Shown here: positions 50,223 to 62,504 of the stretch, one piece after another | Layout of the letters: every line of letters begins with the position of its first letter | Position numbering within the stretch: the stretch's first letter is position 1 | Source of the DNA: Sipunculus nudus | Taxonomy: Eukaryota; Annelida; Sipuncula; Golfingiida; Sipunculidae | DNA: 64,000 bases | Reading direction: 5' to 3' | Assembly: GCA_026874595.1 (NCBI GenBank) | Contig: CM049309.1 | Location: 72,030,926 to 72,094,925 of the forward strand | The notes under the pieces: generated by a model | Databases searched by the model: none | What the model was told of the DNA's origin: nothing | What the model saw: the letters and a program-made list of their open reading frames with translations, nothing else | Program-made: the position numbers and the translations under genes

Positions 50223-50280
<58 letters not shown>

Positions 50281-50293
50281 CAGAGACCGAGAC

Positions 50294-50338
<45 letters not shown>
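50223..50338. repeat. Compound (TA)n(GA)n microsatellite
   Basis: TA tract (50223-50260), a CAC joint, then GA-rich sequence with CAGAGAC variants and a pure GA tail to 50336. The TA-to-GA order matches 46212-46280 and 56373-56443. Confidence 0.97.
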
Positions 50339-50341
<3 letters not shown>

Positions 50342-52028
50342 GAACTTTAACATGTTAAGGTCATCCAAGAGCATTAACAAGCAAAATTTGATTACATATA
50401 TATGAATAAAATATGTCGTATGTATGGAATTTAATTTAAAAATTATTTTTAGGCATGTTATAGCCTGTGCAACAAAATGGTGCCTGTTGCTGTGTTACCA
50501 ATAAATAACATTTAAATAGTTCAGCCAGTCTGCCTTTGGTTTAGAATAGCGCCATCTCTCGTATTGATGAAACTAAACAGGTCTTTAAATGCAAAATAAT
50601 GAACGGATAAGAAAAGCGAATATGATATATTCAATGTTTGGTGTATACATGGTTATGGAGCAATTTATGTAAAGCGAAACCACTCTGAGAGAGTACAAAA
50701 TACAAAGAGAATCGCAACTCAACCAACGATTGTTTTGGTGATCTATATTTACTCTTTGAACATTTCCATACAGAACTTCTTTTCACAGAAAACTCAAATA
50801 AAGGCATATAAATATGCTCAGGAAATGTTCGAACTAAAAGGACGGCCTAGGAAGTATAGATCTTTTATACGAGCATGCGGACCACGAATAGGATTGCCTG
50901 TTTTATTCAAACCTTTACGAGCCGGCGTAATGGGGATTTTATCCATTGAAACCAGATAGATATACCTGAGGAATCTCACCCTAAAAGTCAGATATTCACT
51001 TACATGTATTGTAAAAATCCTTTTCTGTAAGTTTTCTGGCTTACTCTTACTATACATTATAATTAACTGTAGTTTATTCCTGCTGAGAAATCTTCTTATA
51101 ACATCGCTGTGACGGACGTATGAGTTTGTGTACCTACAAGCTGTTAGTAAACACAGCATGCATGAGCCAATGTTGGTAAACAGAAAAACCATGTGACGAA
51201 GTCTACGAACGAAACGAACTATACGTTTGCAGTAGGATCGTCGTTTTCTACGTGTGCAGCAGGATCGTCGTTTTCTGCCCATTTTTTTTTTATAAAAGGC
51301 TGAAGGGATTATTTTAAGTGTAAAGACGTCAGATATCAGAATGGGCCCCTTTTAGCACCCTGTAAGAACAAGCCTCTTGATTATATCCGCAAAATGCATG
51401 ACAATACGCCACATTTTTTATCCTGCCATATTCCATTCAAAAGGATTTTTTGCTCTTTTTTAATGGAAAAATTCAATTTCATGTTTGAACAAGAAAGATG
51501 AAAGAACATTATTGGGTTTTGGATATTTCCATTTAATATTAGATAAATATTAGCATGTGGCATGAATAGCAAGTGGCATGAAAAAAAAGTGTCATGGTTT
51601 AGCTTATTGTGTTATACTTAATCTATGCAGTTTTCTATTATGATATTATGTGAAAATGAATGAATGTCACCAAGACGCATATCCCTCAGACAGAACCCTG
51701 AATAAAAACGGTTTTAAAATATATGTACTTTATGGGTTGGAATATGAATTTGAGATTGATGTAAATTAATTGATTTAAATTAATATATTTCTGCCAAGAA
51801 GGTGACCTGTATACATTGTTCAAATGTATAAAAGTAAGCGTTGTACCGTTTAAGTGTTTTGGAACAGGTTCCGTTTTATTTCCTCAATCTTCAAGCTATA
51901 TTTTTCGATAATTTTCAGTTGCAGGACAGCTTATCTAATCTTCTTGGATATTGCTTTATATCAACAACATTTTTTATTTATTATTTTAATAATTGTCCTT
52001 TTTAAGGACACAAATCGTAAAATTAAAA
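50339..52028. other. Gene-free DNA
   Basis: A 154-codon frame is open on the minus strand (50818-51282). It is basic at its start because of a local direct duplication of about 25 bp (CAGGATCGTCGTTTTCT and CAGTAGGATCGTCGTTTTCT, near 51229-51277). It has no known domain, so it is not called. AGATGGCGC lies at 50549-50557 on the minus strand. Confidence 0.45.
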
Positions 52029-53750
52029 ATTTGATACAAAATCTCGAGTATCTGAATAAATAATGCATTGATCACCATGATTTTTTGCTCGCATATTGAT
52101 CATGGAGTGTTTATTATCAGTTCCTGCAGGCTCGTGGCGCCACCTGTATTTTTTTCGAAATTTTCCGCATATTTTTCTCTATTTTTGAGACCTTCAAAGA
52201 AGCAGTCGTCCGTTAACCAGGCACATATTGTAGCCACTGGACCTGGAATCTTCTATTTTGACATTCAGGGTGGGGGGGGGGGGGGGGGGGGGTCCTTGAA
52301 ACAATTTGATATTAAAAATTTGATACAAAAGCTACAGTATCTGAATAACTAATGCAATGAACACCATGAATTTGTGCATGCATGCATATTGATCATGAAG
52401 TGTTTTATCAGTTCCTACAGACTGGTGGCGCCACCTGTATTTTCTTAGAATTTTTACGTATTTTTTTCTCTATTTTAAGACCTTCAAAGAAGCAGTCGTA
52501 ACCAGGCATGCACAAATTGTTACCACTGGACCTTGAATCTTCTAACTTGACATCCTGGGAAGTCCATGAAATATCTCCTTGGAAACCTGAAATTAGGTCT
52601 TTGTTACACATATATCCTCTGAGCTATGGGGCTTCTAAGTACCCCCCAGCATTATTTAAAAAAAATTATACAAAAACTCAACCATCTTAATAACTTATGC
52701 ATTGATCACCATGCTTTTTTGCATGCATATTGATCATGGATAGTTTCATCAGTTCTTACAGACTGGTGGCGCAACCTGTATCTATTACACATTTTGCACA
52801 TTTTTTCTCTATTTTTTTAGACCTTCAAAGAAGCAGTCGTCTGTTAACCAGGCACAAATCATAACCGCTGGACCTGGAATATTCTTACTTGATATCCAGT
52901 GAAGTCCATGTAAAATCTATTTTGAAATCTGAAATTAGGTCTCTTTTACCAATATCCTCCAAGCTATGGGGCTCCTAAGAACCCCCCAGGATTGTTAAAA
53001 AATTTATACAAAAGATTCAGTATCTGAATAACTAATGCATTGATCACCATGATTTTTTGCATGCATATTGATCATGGATAGTTTCATCAGTTCCTACAGA
53101 CTGGTGGCGCCACCTGTGAATCTTTACAATATTTACCCATTTTATCTCTATTTTGAGATCTTCAAAGAAGCGGACGTCCGGTAACAGAGCACAAATCGTA
53201 ATCGTTGGACCCAGAATCTTCTAACTTGACATCTAGGGAGGTCCATGAAAAATCTTCTTGTTAACCTAAAATTAGGTGACCTATGTTCTGCAAGATATAT
53301 GAAAGAACATAATTGGAGCATCTTACAGGACATATTTGCATAAATGGTTAGTTGGACCTAGAAACTTCTAATTTGGTCAAGATCCAGGGAGTTTCCTGTA
53401 AAAATTTCTTGGAAACCCGAAATAATGGCACTGTGACCTATATTCTGCAAGCTGTGTGAAAGAACATGATTTTAACACCTTGTTTTTCAGATGAGTACAA
53501 ATGGTGGCAGCTGGATGTAAAATAAGGTCACTGTTCTCTATATCTAGGGTCTATTAGCAAATTGCATGATTTTGACAACTTAGGAGTCATGTTACCCATT
53601 GTTCAAGGTTCCTTGTTGTATTCAGAAATCACGGCTGGCCAGTTATTACCAATACACATATCGTAACTGCTTGAAGTAGAATTTTTTTTTCACAATATCC
53701 TGTTAGGTCCTTGGTAAATCTCCTTGCATACCAAAAAGCATACAAGGCAG
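52029..53750. repeat. Tandem/mosaic repeat array with a GGCGCCACC motif per unit
   Basis: Four long imperfect units begin at about 52029, 52314, 52665 and 53001 (spacing roughly 285, 350 and 336 bp). Each contains in order GTATCTGAATAA, ATGCATTGATCACCATG, TGCATATTGATCATG, GGTGGCGCCACCTGT, ACCTTCAAAGAAGC and GACCTGGAATCTTCTA. Units differ by indels, including an 18-base G tract at about 52271-52292 in the first. After the fourth, a shorter sub-repeat of about 155 bp (ending TTCTGCAAG, then TGAAAGAACAT) occurs twice (about 53200-53500) and decays by 53750. The end reads GCTGAGCGTCATGACCCATGGGTC. From memory, this resembles a terminal sequence common in mollusc repeats. No protein is encoded. 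Confidence 0.88.
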
Positions 53751-56368
53751 CTGAGCGTCATGACCCATGGGTCACTTCACTCACTTGTTAATTTAGCATT
53801 TAATAAGCATGGTCACACTGACAAACAATAGATGTTTTAAGCTCTGGCGACATCTGTCTTCAATTCTAGCGCATCACGCAGTTAATCTTTATATGCCATG
53901 GAAACTCTATAATTAAGTTTTATAAGTGGTATATTTGATTTATAATTTCAAGATAGTTGCAGTTTCTATACCATAAGGTATGCAATTAGGTCATATATCT
54001 TGAGCTCTCTGTGAAAGAGAAAAAATTAATCAGCAAACATGTGAAAGTAAGAATCGTTTCATCAAGTTGCAGCACAGATCAGGACAAATTTATTCATATT
54101 ATACATATTCCAAATGTCATTATATTATCTTACAACACATTTTCCTGTGAAAATGCATTGATTTAGATTTTGCCAAAACTGGACCCAATTCCTTGAAGGA
54201 ATATATTTTTTTCTATTTATTTTTCCACAAAAAAACATAGGATTGTGTGATTTGTTAAAAACCCATTAGCACATATATTATAGTCACCAAGGGTGACTAT
54301 AAAATGTTAGATAAATCTGAGAGTACATTTTATAGTTCGAATATATAATTTATAATTCGAATCAGAGTTTCCCTTTTAGAGTAACAATGACCCCTGTAGC
54401 CGGATTAGAAACCTGCTCGGTTTGAGACTGCTTTGCATTTTGCGCGACAGATGTCGCTACTGGCTTGCTCTTGCTCGGTGCAGGAGTTTTCTGTATTTAT
54501 TCGGTTTGGGAATAAATGTACTGACAGATACTGGTTAACATTTGGAGGGCTATATGTGATTTAACAAAATATACCATAATTACAGTGAATGAATGAGTCT
54601 GCAAAGTTATGTAAGAATTGCAAAAAAATGCCACCGATCGTAATAGAAAGACGTCCGGCAGAAACATCTGGCTTCAATTCAGAGAGTATATAGAGTTCTG
54701 TAAATGACAAATACTGCATTGCTTCACATGCTCTAACGAACATCAACTAGGGTTCTTTCAATAACTCGGTTACATGTTTTTATCTGTATGTTAACACCTG
54801 CTCAAGTACCTTGTGTACAAGTAGCCTGTAGATAAAATGTTTATATGTTAAAGTGGCGTTATAAGACCCATTCCCAGCTAGGGTTACCTTTTTTTATTTA
54901 TTATTTTTTTTTTTTTTTGAGATTTTTTTTTTTTGCTCACCTAAATTTATTTTTGCGAAATTCTGTTCTGTGTCCTAAATCAGCCACCGTATAAATTAGC
55001 CACCGTAGCGCAATAGCAAACACATATTTAAACACTTCTGAAAATTCAAATGAAGCATAAACTTATCGAGAAAATTGTCTTAATTTATTAAAACCAATTT
55101 AAAAATAGCGACTTTTTATACCTTTCTTTTGTAACATCAACCATTGCATCTTAATAACCGTGCCTAGAAAGATTAGTGTGTCTTTCATCGGCCGAGGAAG
55201 GCAGGGTGACCGATAGCTGACATCTGAAAGATTTTGATCTTTTATAAAATTACAATATCGATTAGCATTGAAGCAAATAAATGCCTATTTATTTATATTC
55301 AACGTCAATCATTATATAAAGACACTTTATTGACACTTTCTGTCTTTTAGCAACTTTAAAAAGTTATGGACGGATTTCATTTTTCTAGGGTTACGGGACC
55401 ACTAAAGGAACAGTATATTTAAGTGTTGGGGTAATCTGAATTCTTTCCAATCGAGACCGTCGTCAGCTATTAGTAGGTATAGGGAAACCATAAACGAAAA
55501 TATCCCCATAGAATGAAATGTTTCAATGTGCACAAGTGAAATCCAATTAGAACCGCCTTTGTTTTGACGGGCAGAGCTGACCTGTGGTAAACCGTGACAC
55601 ACGTTTCCCTCTGCTAAAATCAATATATTCCCTGTGATTAAGTACCACACGCAAACGTTTGACCAGGATCACGGTAATATCACGCATCTTAAACTCCAGA
55701 ATGCTGGCCAAACCCAAAGCCAAAGAAGGAGAAAGGTGGCATCCGACCTTCACTCTTGACTCTGCCGAAGCCGAGCCCACGGAGGTCCCTCGACAGCGCT
55801 ATAAAATGAATATAGATGAAGGCGTTTCAAAATGAGTCCTGTGTTAGGATAAATTGAGAAAGGATAGAGATGTAACAGCTAATTGCTACACCAGTCCCAG
55901 CGCAAAGAGAGCCAAGCTCCCTACAACGCAGTTTTCGGCCGCCCTGAACCAAGAGCCAGGCGAAAAGTCGGATGATCCAACAGATCAGCAGCACCCACTC
56001 GATAACGAACTGTCGAGAACCCCTGACGGATAATGCAAGAGTGAATCTTAGTTTTCACTACATCAGGGCTGAGGTATACTGGCTCTGGGTGCCCAAAAAT
56101 CCATAATTTACTTGCTTTTGGTTGTGTATGTCAAGAAATGCAGTTGTACTCGGTCGACAACATTAGGTAAAACTGATAGCGTAAGTGAACATTGCTGTAT
56201 ATGTTCTCGTAAAGATAACACCAGCCAACCACCCTTTCAAACTGAACCAACTATGCTCATTCCAGTTTCAAAACCTAAATTTTCATTTTTACCATTCTCG
56301 TCGCCAGATGTCACCACCATCCGGGGAAATAATGTTTCCACAAACGAAGATGATCCTGCAGCTAGTTT

Positions 56369-56372
<4 letters not shown>
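53751..56372. other. Gene-free DNA
   Basis: No gene can be supported. T-rich low complexity lies at about 54885-54940. The interval 55540-56000 is more GC-balanced but shows no recognisable exon. Confidence 0.5.
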
Positions 56373-56429
<57 letters not shown>

Positions 56430-56443
56430 GTGAGAGAGAGAGG
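56373..56443. repeat. Compound (AT)n(GA)n microsatellite
   Basis: AT tract to 56427, an ATGT joint, then a short GA tract. Same arrangement as at 46.2 and 50.2 kb. Confidence 0.97.
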
Positions 56444-57361
56444 GGAATGAGAGGAGGGTATTGATAACGGTAAAGATATTGATACGGATATAGATATGGA
56501 ATCACCTCACAAAAATCTATCCATAATTTTTTTATATATTTTTTACTCAGACAAACAAAAAATTGCCTGTTTACAGACGCACAAAAAGGCAGACAGGCTT
56601 CGATGAAAATAGCAATTTTTCAGATTTTAAAATGTACGATTATGAATACTTTCAGTTGAAACAGCACCAACACGTTTGCGGAGTATCATTACACACCAAC
56701 AGATGTCCCCACACCATATTTACCATATTTACACCCCCCCCCCCCCACCCCCATTTCTCAATATAGTGTTATAATAACAATGTTATCCGTGGCGGATCAA
56801 GAACCAATTTCCGGGCGAGGCAAGTATTTTTAATTTCTGTAAAAGCTATGTTTCGGCCGAAAGTGTTTGGCGTGGGTAACAATAAAATGTAAAACAACAG
56901 AAATCTTCAGAAACCAGCAAGAAGAACCCTTGCCCTGAAAATTCTAAGCTATAAAACCTGCATGCATGATTTTTGTTTTTAATTTGAGCGCTTAATTGCT
57001 TGAAACGGGTCAATCATGTTATATTATAAATCATTTTGGTATTTTATTCATATCTGAAACAATGCAATTCATTGATATTGGGGAAACATTGCAACACTGT
57101 GACATACCTCGCATTTTACGGATTATAATAAGAGTCTATTTCATTAAACATAATAGCCATTCATTTAATTGTCAAAATGTGTGGGTGTAGGGATGGGGAG
57201 GGGGGGGGGCATGTCGCCCCTGTCCCCCACCAGACTTTGCCCCGGCAAGTTGTGGATTCCGCAGTGAATGGTTCATGTGTTTTTAAAAAAAGAGATTGGG
57301 CAGATGCAGGTCTCCTCCTCCAACAACCGACCCCAATCCCCCTTACCCATGCATCATCCCT
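56444..57361. other. Gene-free DNA, possibly containing a transposon remnant
   Basis: A C tract with one A lies at about 56734-56750. CCGTGGCGGATCAAGAACC at about 56788 and the G-tract-containing GGGGAGG stretch with GCCCCTGTCCCCCACC at about 57190-57230 resemble the two ends of a common invertebrate repeat type. The ends were not matched base by base, so this is only a suspicion. Confidence 0.35.
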
Positions 57362-57483
57362 CCTTACCCAGCACCCTATACCTTACCTAGCACCCTATAA
57401 CTTACCTAGCACCCTATACCTTACCTAGCACCCTATACCTTACCTAGCACCCTATACCTTACCTAGCACCCTATACCTTACCC
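57362..57483. repeat. 19-bp tandem repeat
   Basis: Six nearly identical copies of CCTTACCTAGCACCCTATA plus a partial seventh. The first has CCCAG for CCTAG and the third starts ACTT. Confidence 0.97.
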
Positions 57484-58445
57484 CAACCGGAATTTCCCCC
57501 CAAAGTTTCACAATTCTCAAGGAAATAAATAAGGAAATTATTCGAAATCGTAGCCTTCGCCTTAATATATAGTCAGTATTTTATTACTTCAAATAGGGAC
57601 ATATGGAGCATTTAAACCCTTCCTCAGTAGAACGCCTATATCTGTATGCATTTTCTCAAAGAGAGTCGTCATCCTGGCAAGTTCGGAAAATATATTACTG
57701 GAGTAATTTCAGTTGAATTAATTCATTTAGATATTGAGGCCTTTGTAATTACACAAAATCGAAATAAAAAATTTTCCAAAGTTCTGAGAACTTCGCGGAG
57801 ACTAATGGTTGATAACTTGATATTCTTTTGTTCATGTATTTATGATGCAATTCCTCTACTTTCTACATTAGTTGACTGAATGCTCACCAGAGGGCAGGCC
57901 ATGTTTACTCTCATCGCATAAATGAATACATCGCGACCATCTATATTTCATCTAATGACTTCTGAGCAGGTCACAATATTCCAGGAATTGTCTTTATACG
58001 AAGGATAATCATATTATTTAAAGCTGATGTTCGTTATACATGATTTCTCTCGTATTATGGCTCATCGTCTGCATCATTTAATAGAAAAGTAATAAATCAA
58101 GTACTAGTAATAAATAATTGTTATATGTATCTTCGGAAATGCAATTTAAATATATGTCTCCAATTAAGATGTTATTTACACGGTTAGGGATTTCTTCCTG
58201 ACATTGATGTATGCCCTTTTCACCATTTCCGGCCTGCGCTAATTATCTTGACATCTCATGCAACCAATTTTAGGTAGCACCCGCCGTATATTTAAGAATT
58301 AAATTTGTTTCACATACTTGTCATTTTCTGACTTAATATATATATAGCTAAAACTGTTTTCTAGCCTCTATTCTTTCATTTTAAATGCTTTTAGAGAATA
58401 CAAAATATATAATACAGAATATATAAGTACTTAACGTGTTTATAT

Positions 58446-58448
<3 letters not shown>
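57484..58448. other. Gene-free DNA
   Basis: A plus-strand frame of about 77 codons (57646-57879) has no domain I recognise. No other feature. Confidence 0.5.

Positions 58449-58535
<87 letters not shown>
58449..58535. repeat. (TA)n microsatellite
   Basis: The longest near-pure TA tract in the window, about 87 bp, with one AAA interruption near 58513-58516. Confidence 0.98.
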
Positions 58536-59243
58536 GTCATTTTAATTTCAGGAAACCAATTTTAACCGTTTATTCTATGTTTTTACTGCAAACCAATATG
58601 TATATAAAAACTTTAAATAAAATCTTTTCTTTTTCTCTTTGAACATTATATGCTTCACATATAACCCATTTTGGATATGAAAATGAGAAGGATTTAGTGT
58701 TTCAATATATATAATTAGTATGCACGAAATACTAACATAACGTGGACTATATATAAGCTTTATGTTAATGAGATAAATTAAAGGTTATACATAGCTTGTG
58801 TTTATGATCATCAAATTATGTAATAACAAAGCATCCTGGTTTAATGCAGTCGTTTGGAATGTCATATTTTAATAAATGTGCTCGTTTCTATATTTAAATG
58901 ATTCTTGATGCATGAATCCGATATTTTTATGCAGGTTTTCCGGTGACGATCGGCAGAACGACAAGTTTACAGTAATAGGCCTTTAAAGCAGTGTATACTC
59001 ACTGCGCTTATAGCTGTCGTCTGCTGTGGTCGGGTCCAGTGACCCAGTATTGCGTAATTTGTCATATAAAAATAGATACATGGTGAAGAATAGACAGGAA
59101 CCTCAAAGTTGGAGGATAAGATAAAAATATAATTAAGATAACAAGAAAATTAACATAATATATGATAACAAGATAACATAATAAAATTTTCGAGAGATAT
59201 GGAAAGTTTATATAAGTTTATTATAATTGGTTTTATTGGATCT
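58536..59243. other. Gene-free AT-rich DNA
   Basis: No supported feature. Confidence 0.5.
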
Positions 59244-59630
59244 TTAACTGCCCCCTGTCGCAGAGACGAAAGTCGAAGTTATGGCAATTAAGGCGACAGG
59301 AGAGGGCAGGAATGTTTTGACGTCATTATTTCGGTACGTGTTATAGAGGTCGGGTCTATTTATTAGCTCATTGATGAGTAAGTGAGTACCAGTGACCCGG
59401 CGAGAGTACATGTATCCCTCCTCATTCATACCCAACTGCAACATGATCCAAACTTTGTTCTCACAGTCAACAGAGGCAGCCCAACAACACCACAGTAGCC
59501 AAGTCAGTGTTTGTGCACGGCCAACAGAATCAACACGACAACAATGAGCCCCAAAAAACTTCAAGCACAAAAGATAAACTCTTATAACTGGGGGCTGTGA
59601 CCCTTTTAGAAGCCACCAATCGCTGCCCAT
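59244..59630 (-). CDS. Unrecognised 128-residue ORF
   Basis: An uninterrupted ATG-to-TAA frame sits in a stretch with more balanced base composition than its neighbours. Residues about 42-53 (LTWLLWCCWAAS) are hydrophobic and followed by VDCENK. This could be a poorly placed signal or membrane segment, but there are about 40 residues before it. The second half (NEEGYMYSRRVTGTHLLI onward) is mixed and soluble-looking. Four of the five cysteines fall between residues 27 and 49. I know no family that it matches. Nothing upstream or downstream gives context, and an unspliced lone ORF of this length can arise by chance in 64 kb. A TGACGTCA lies inside it (59318-59325). Confidence 0.2.
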   Translation of the reverse strand: MGSDWWLLKGSQPPVIRVYLLCLKFFGAHCCRVDSVGRAQTLTWLLWCCWAASVDCENKVWIMLQLGMNEEGYMYSRRVTGTHLLINELINRPDLYNTYRNNDVKTFLPSPVALIAITSTFVSATGGS

Positions 59631-60592
59631 AATTTCACGGACTGTCAGCTATCAAGGGGCGCAGAAGAGTTTAGGTTTTCTTTATTAACCAAACATTTTA
59701 ACAGTTAAAGTTTGTATGGGTGCCCGTACCTGCGGGCTGCCCTGGCTAGAAAGCAAACCTTCATGTTCCATTTCTATTATAGGCCCCCTCGTAAGGGGAG
59801 CCGTTAAAATATTTGATTGTGAAAAGGGCCCCGCATTTAGAGCGAAATTCAAGGGTCTGCCTTAGAGAAAACGCAATGAAAAGTAAAAATTCTCCCAGGT
59901 GGTGAGGTTAATGTGGCAAAATTACACGCCATGTTATAGACATGAGACCAAGTGGAAATAATCAGGGTGAATACTGCACAAGCGAAGGCGCACAGCCCGG
60001 GGTGATGTAACGAGGTCCCGGTGATCCCGGCTCTGTACCCTCCTCGCTCCAGGGCACGAACCCCACATGCCCGACGCAGCTTCCCCGACACACAAAATGA
60101 TACCTTGAGCCGTTTTTATTAATATTCATATCCTCGCTTTGATGTGCACCGCCTCGCGGCGTGTGGCTCCGCCCCGTTGAGTTTTTCAAGACACGGCCTC
60201 TTTTGTATTGTTTGTACGTACCCATATGTACCTCCATCACCGGGTCGTCCCGACCCCCCGGGCCATCTCCGCCTCCAGGGAACCGGGTAGGTGGTGCTGC
60301 TATAAGGGAAGGACTGCACGCCGGCTAAGCACACATTTTTTTGCAAGATCTATCAAAGTTTTCCCAAACTGAACGTTAGAAACTATAAATAATAAGCTAA
60401 ATTGTCCAATGGACATACATGTATTTATATATGTCCTTATATTCTGTTAATACACACAGTATACTTTATCCGATTTCCTACCTGTCTAAAGTTAATTCTG
60501 TAAAATACCTTTATGTTATGAAAGGTTTAACTTTTTCCTCTATATATAAATACATGCACCTCTGAAAGTTTGATTTCATCATATATTTAGTA

Positions 60593-60594
<2 letters not shown>
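59631..60594. other. Gene-free DNA with a GC-rich patch
   Basis: Positions 59960-60330 are GC-rich with overlapping frames in all three minus-strand phases and no recognisable domain. This is possibly a regulatory or repeat-derived island. Confidence 0.45.

Positions 60595-60636
<42 letters not shown>
60595..60636. repeat. (AT)n microsatellite
   Basis: AT tract of about 42 bp. Confidence 0.97.
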
Positions 60637-60638
<2 letters not shown>

Positions 60639-61001
60639 CTGAGAGGCGAGAGCCTATATATGCATGTGTTTTATCCTTGAGATTTTGAACAGAGCATATA
60701 GTTGAATTCAGTTAGTGATTTTGTTTCTTTTTATAGTCAACGTTTAAAATGAACAAAGTCCGCTTTTCGCTTGTGTATATATTTTACTTTAGATGATATG
60801 ATTAGAATTGACGGTGGCTGTATGGTAATTGTAGGGTATATAAGGGGCCAGGTTAACCTGGTAATGGGTCGTTTTCGGGTTAAGTTTCTCCGATACAAAA
60901 CCACTAGCCCACCCCCCGGCGTCATCCCGGTATTGATTTAAAACCGTCGTTTTACAATGCTCCATTGTTCGTTTTAACTCACTCGAGCGTAAACACAGGA
61001 A

Positions 61002-61002
<1 letters not shown>
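60637..61002. other. Gene-free DNA between AT tracts
   Basis: No supported feature. Confidence 0.5.

Positions 61003-61056
<54 letters not shown>
61003..61056. repeat. (TA)n microsatellite
   Basis: Uninterrupted TA tract of about 54 bp. Confidence 0.98.
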
Positions 61057-61058
<2 letters not shown>

Positions 61059-61191
61059 CAATATAAAACATTAAGGTTCAATACATAACAGTGAAAGTGC
61101 TCTACCGTACGGGGAGCATTAATAATATTATTATACTATGTGTATATAGTTAGCTTGATTTCATGATTAACTACAGTATACTGTTTCGTGG

Positions 61192-61277
61192 GTTCAGCTT
61201 GCTAGCCGGCCCACTCCTCAGGTACAAACTGAAATGATAATTTGTACCTGAGGAGTGGGCCGGCTAGCAAGCTGAAC
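61192..61277. repeat. Perfect 37-bp inverted repeat (palindrome)
   Basis: The left arm 61192-61228 begins GTTCAGCTTGCTAGCCGGCC and ends CAGGTACAAA. The right arm 61241-61277 is its exact reverse complement, with no mismatch over 37 bases, and the loop is 12 bases. The right arm is followed by ATTATCATTT, the complement of AAATGATAAT at the loop/right-arm junction, so an even longer inverted duplication is hinted at. It is GC-rich in an AT-rich setting, between the AT tracts at 61003-61056 and 61287-61326. Confidence 0.98.
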
Positions 61278-61283
61278 ATTATC

Positions 61284-61286
<3 letters not shown>

Positions 61287-61326
<40 letters not shown>
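61287..61326. repeat. (TA)n microsatellite
   Basis: TA tract starting 10 bases after the 37-bp palindrome. Confidence 0.97.
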
Positions 61327-61330
<4 letters not shown>

Positions 61331-62502
61331 CTAGATAATATAGGTTTGATTATAAAAGAGTTTTTATGCTGCTCAATTAAGCTTTTTTACCGCAGAGATC
61401 ATTCTCATATGTATATATGTCCTTTTGCATGCATGTGAATTTGTCTGCATATTTGTTTGTTGGTATTACACATGAATATATACACACACATCTATAGATT
61501 AAATGGAAAAAATATAGCCATTTTTAAATAGTATATATAAAGTTCGATTTGACAAGTAGAAACTTGGTGCAACAATAATCATTTGTTATTAAATCCTCAA
61601 AAACAATTTATAATTAAAAAAGGATTTATAATTGATTTTAGACGAACCCAAACTTGTCTATATGGTATCTATTGATGAAACAAAAGTTGAATTTGCACAA
61701 TTGTATAAATGTATAGTATAGAGGTAGTTTTAGATGATATATAGGCTTAAATGGGATAATCATAACCATAAATAGAATACCGTATATGGACAGCAGCGAT
61801 TATAATTTGGTGAGAAAACTTAAATCGTTTAATATATGGATAGTGAATTATATATACTTGGATTATTCTGTTTTCAAATGGTTCAGATAATATCTTTATC
61901 TCCTGGTGGGGGAGGGGAATCTTGTCATTAATTATAAAAATGAACGGATAAAAAAATAGCAGAATAGTTTATTGGGTCTAATTTAGAAGGCGTTAATATT
62001 ATTTATGAAAAAAAGTTATGGATAAGATGAAAAAAGGGTTGAAAGTGAAAGCTTGCTCAGTGAGTATTGTCTGGTTAAGATCATGCAGGCGGAAGGCTGC
62101 AGTCTTTGCTAAACAAACATGCAGGTTCTCGAACTCATTTGTACCGTAAGCGATTAGATTTGTATATAATGTTTATACATATGGACACATCACAATATTA
62201 TTACCTAATTTTTTTTATTCTTAATATTATCATAATACTAAGTCTTTTGGTTTTTTTTCACTCATCATGCAGCACTATGTCTTATGCATGCATGATATAA
62301 CCCGCAAGGCAAACCCGCAATGTAATTCATGTATCGGTATTGAATAAATCTTGTATCTCTAGTATCTCTTGTATATCACTTAAATGTGAAAAAAGTAATT
62401 TGTACATTCTAAAAAAATAAAATATAAATAATTTTTTTTTTTAATCAAGGCCTGTCCAATTAGTAAAGGCTCGTTACGGTTAAGTTACTTTCTCAAGACC
62501 CG

Positions 62503-62504
<2 letters not shown>
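61327..62504. other. Gene-free AT-rich DNA
   Basis: No supported feature. Confidence 0.5.

Noticed and set aside
50818-51282. 154-codon basic minus-strand frame
   Set aside because: No ATG with good context and no domain. The basic start comes from a short direct duplication.
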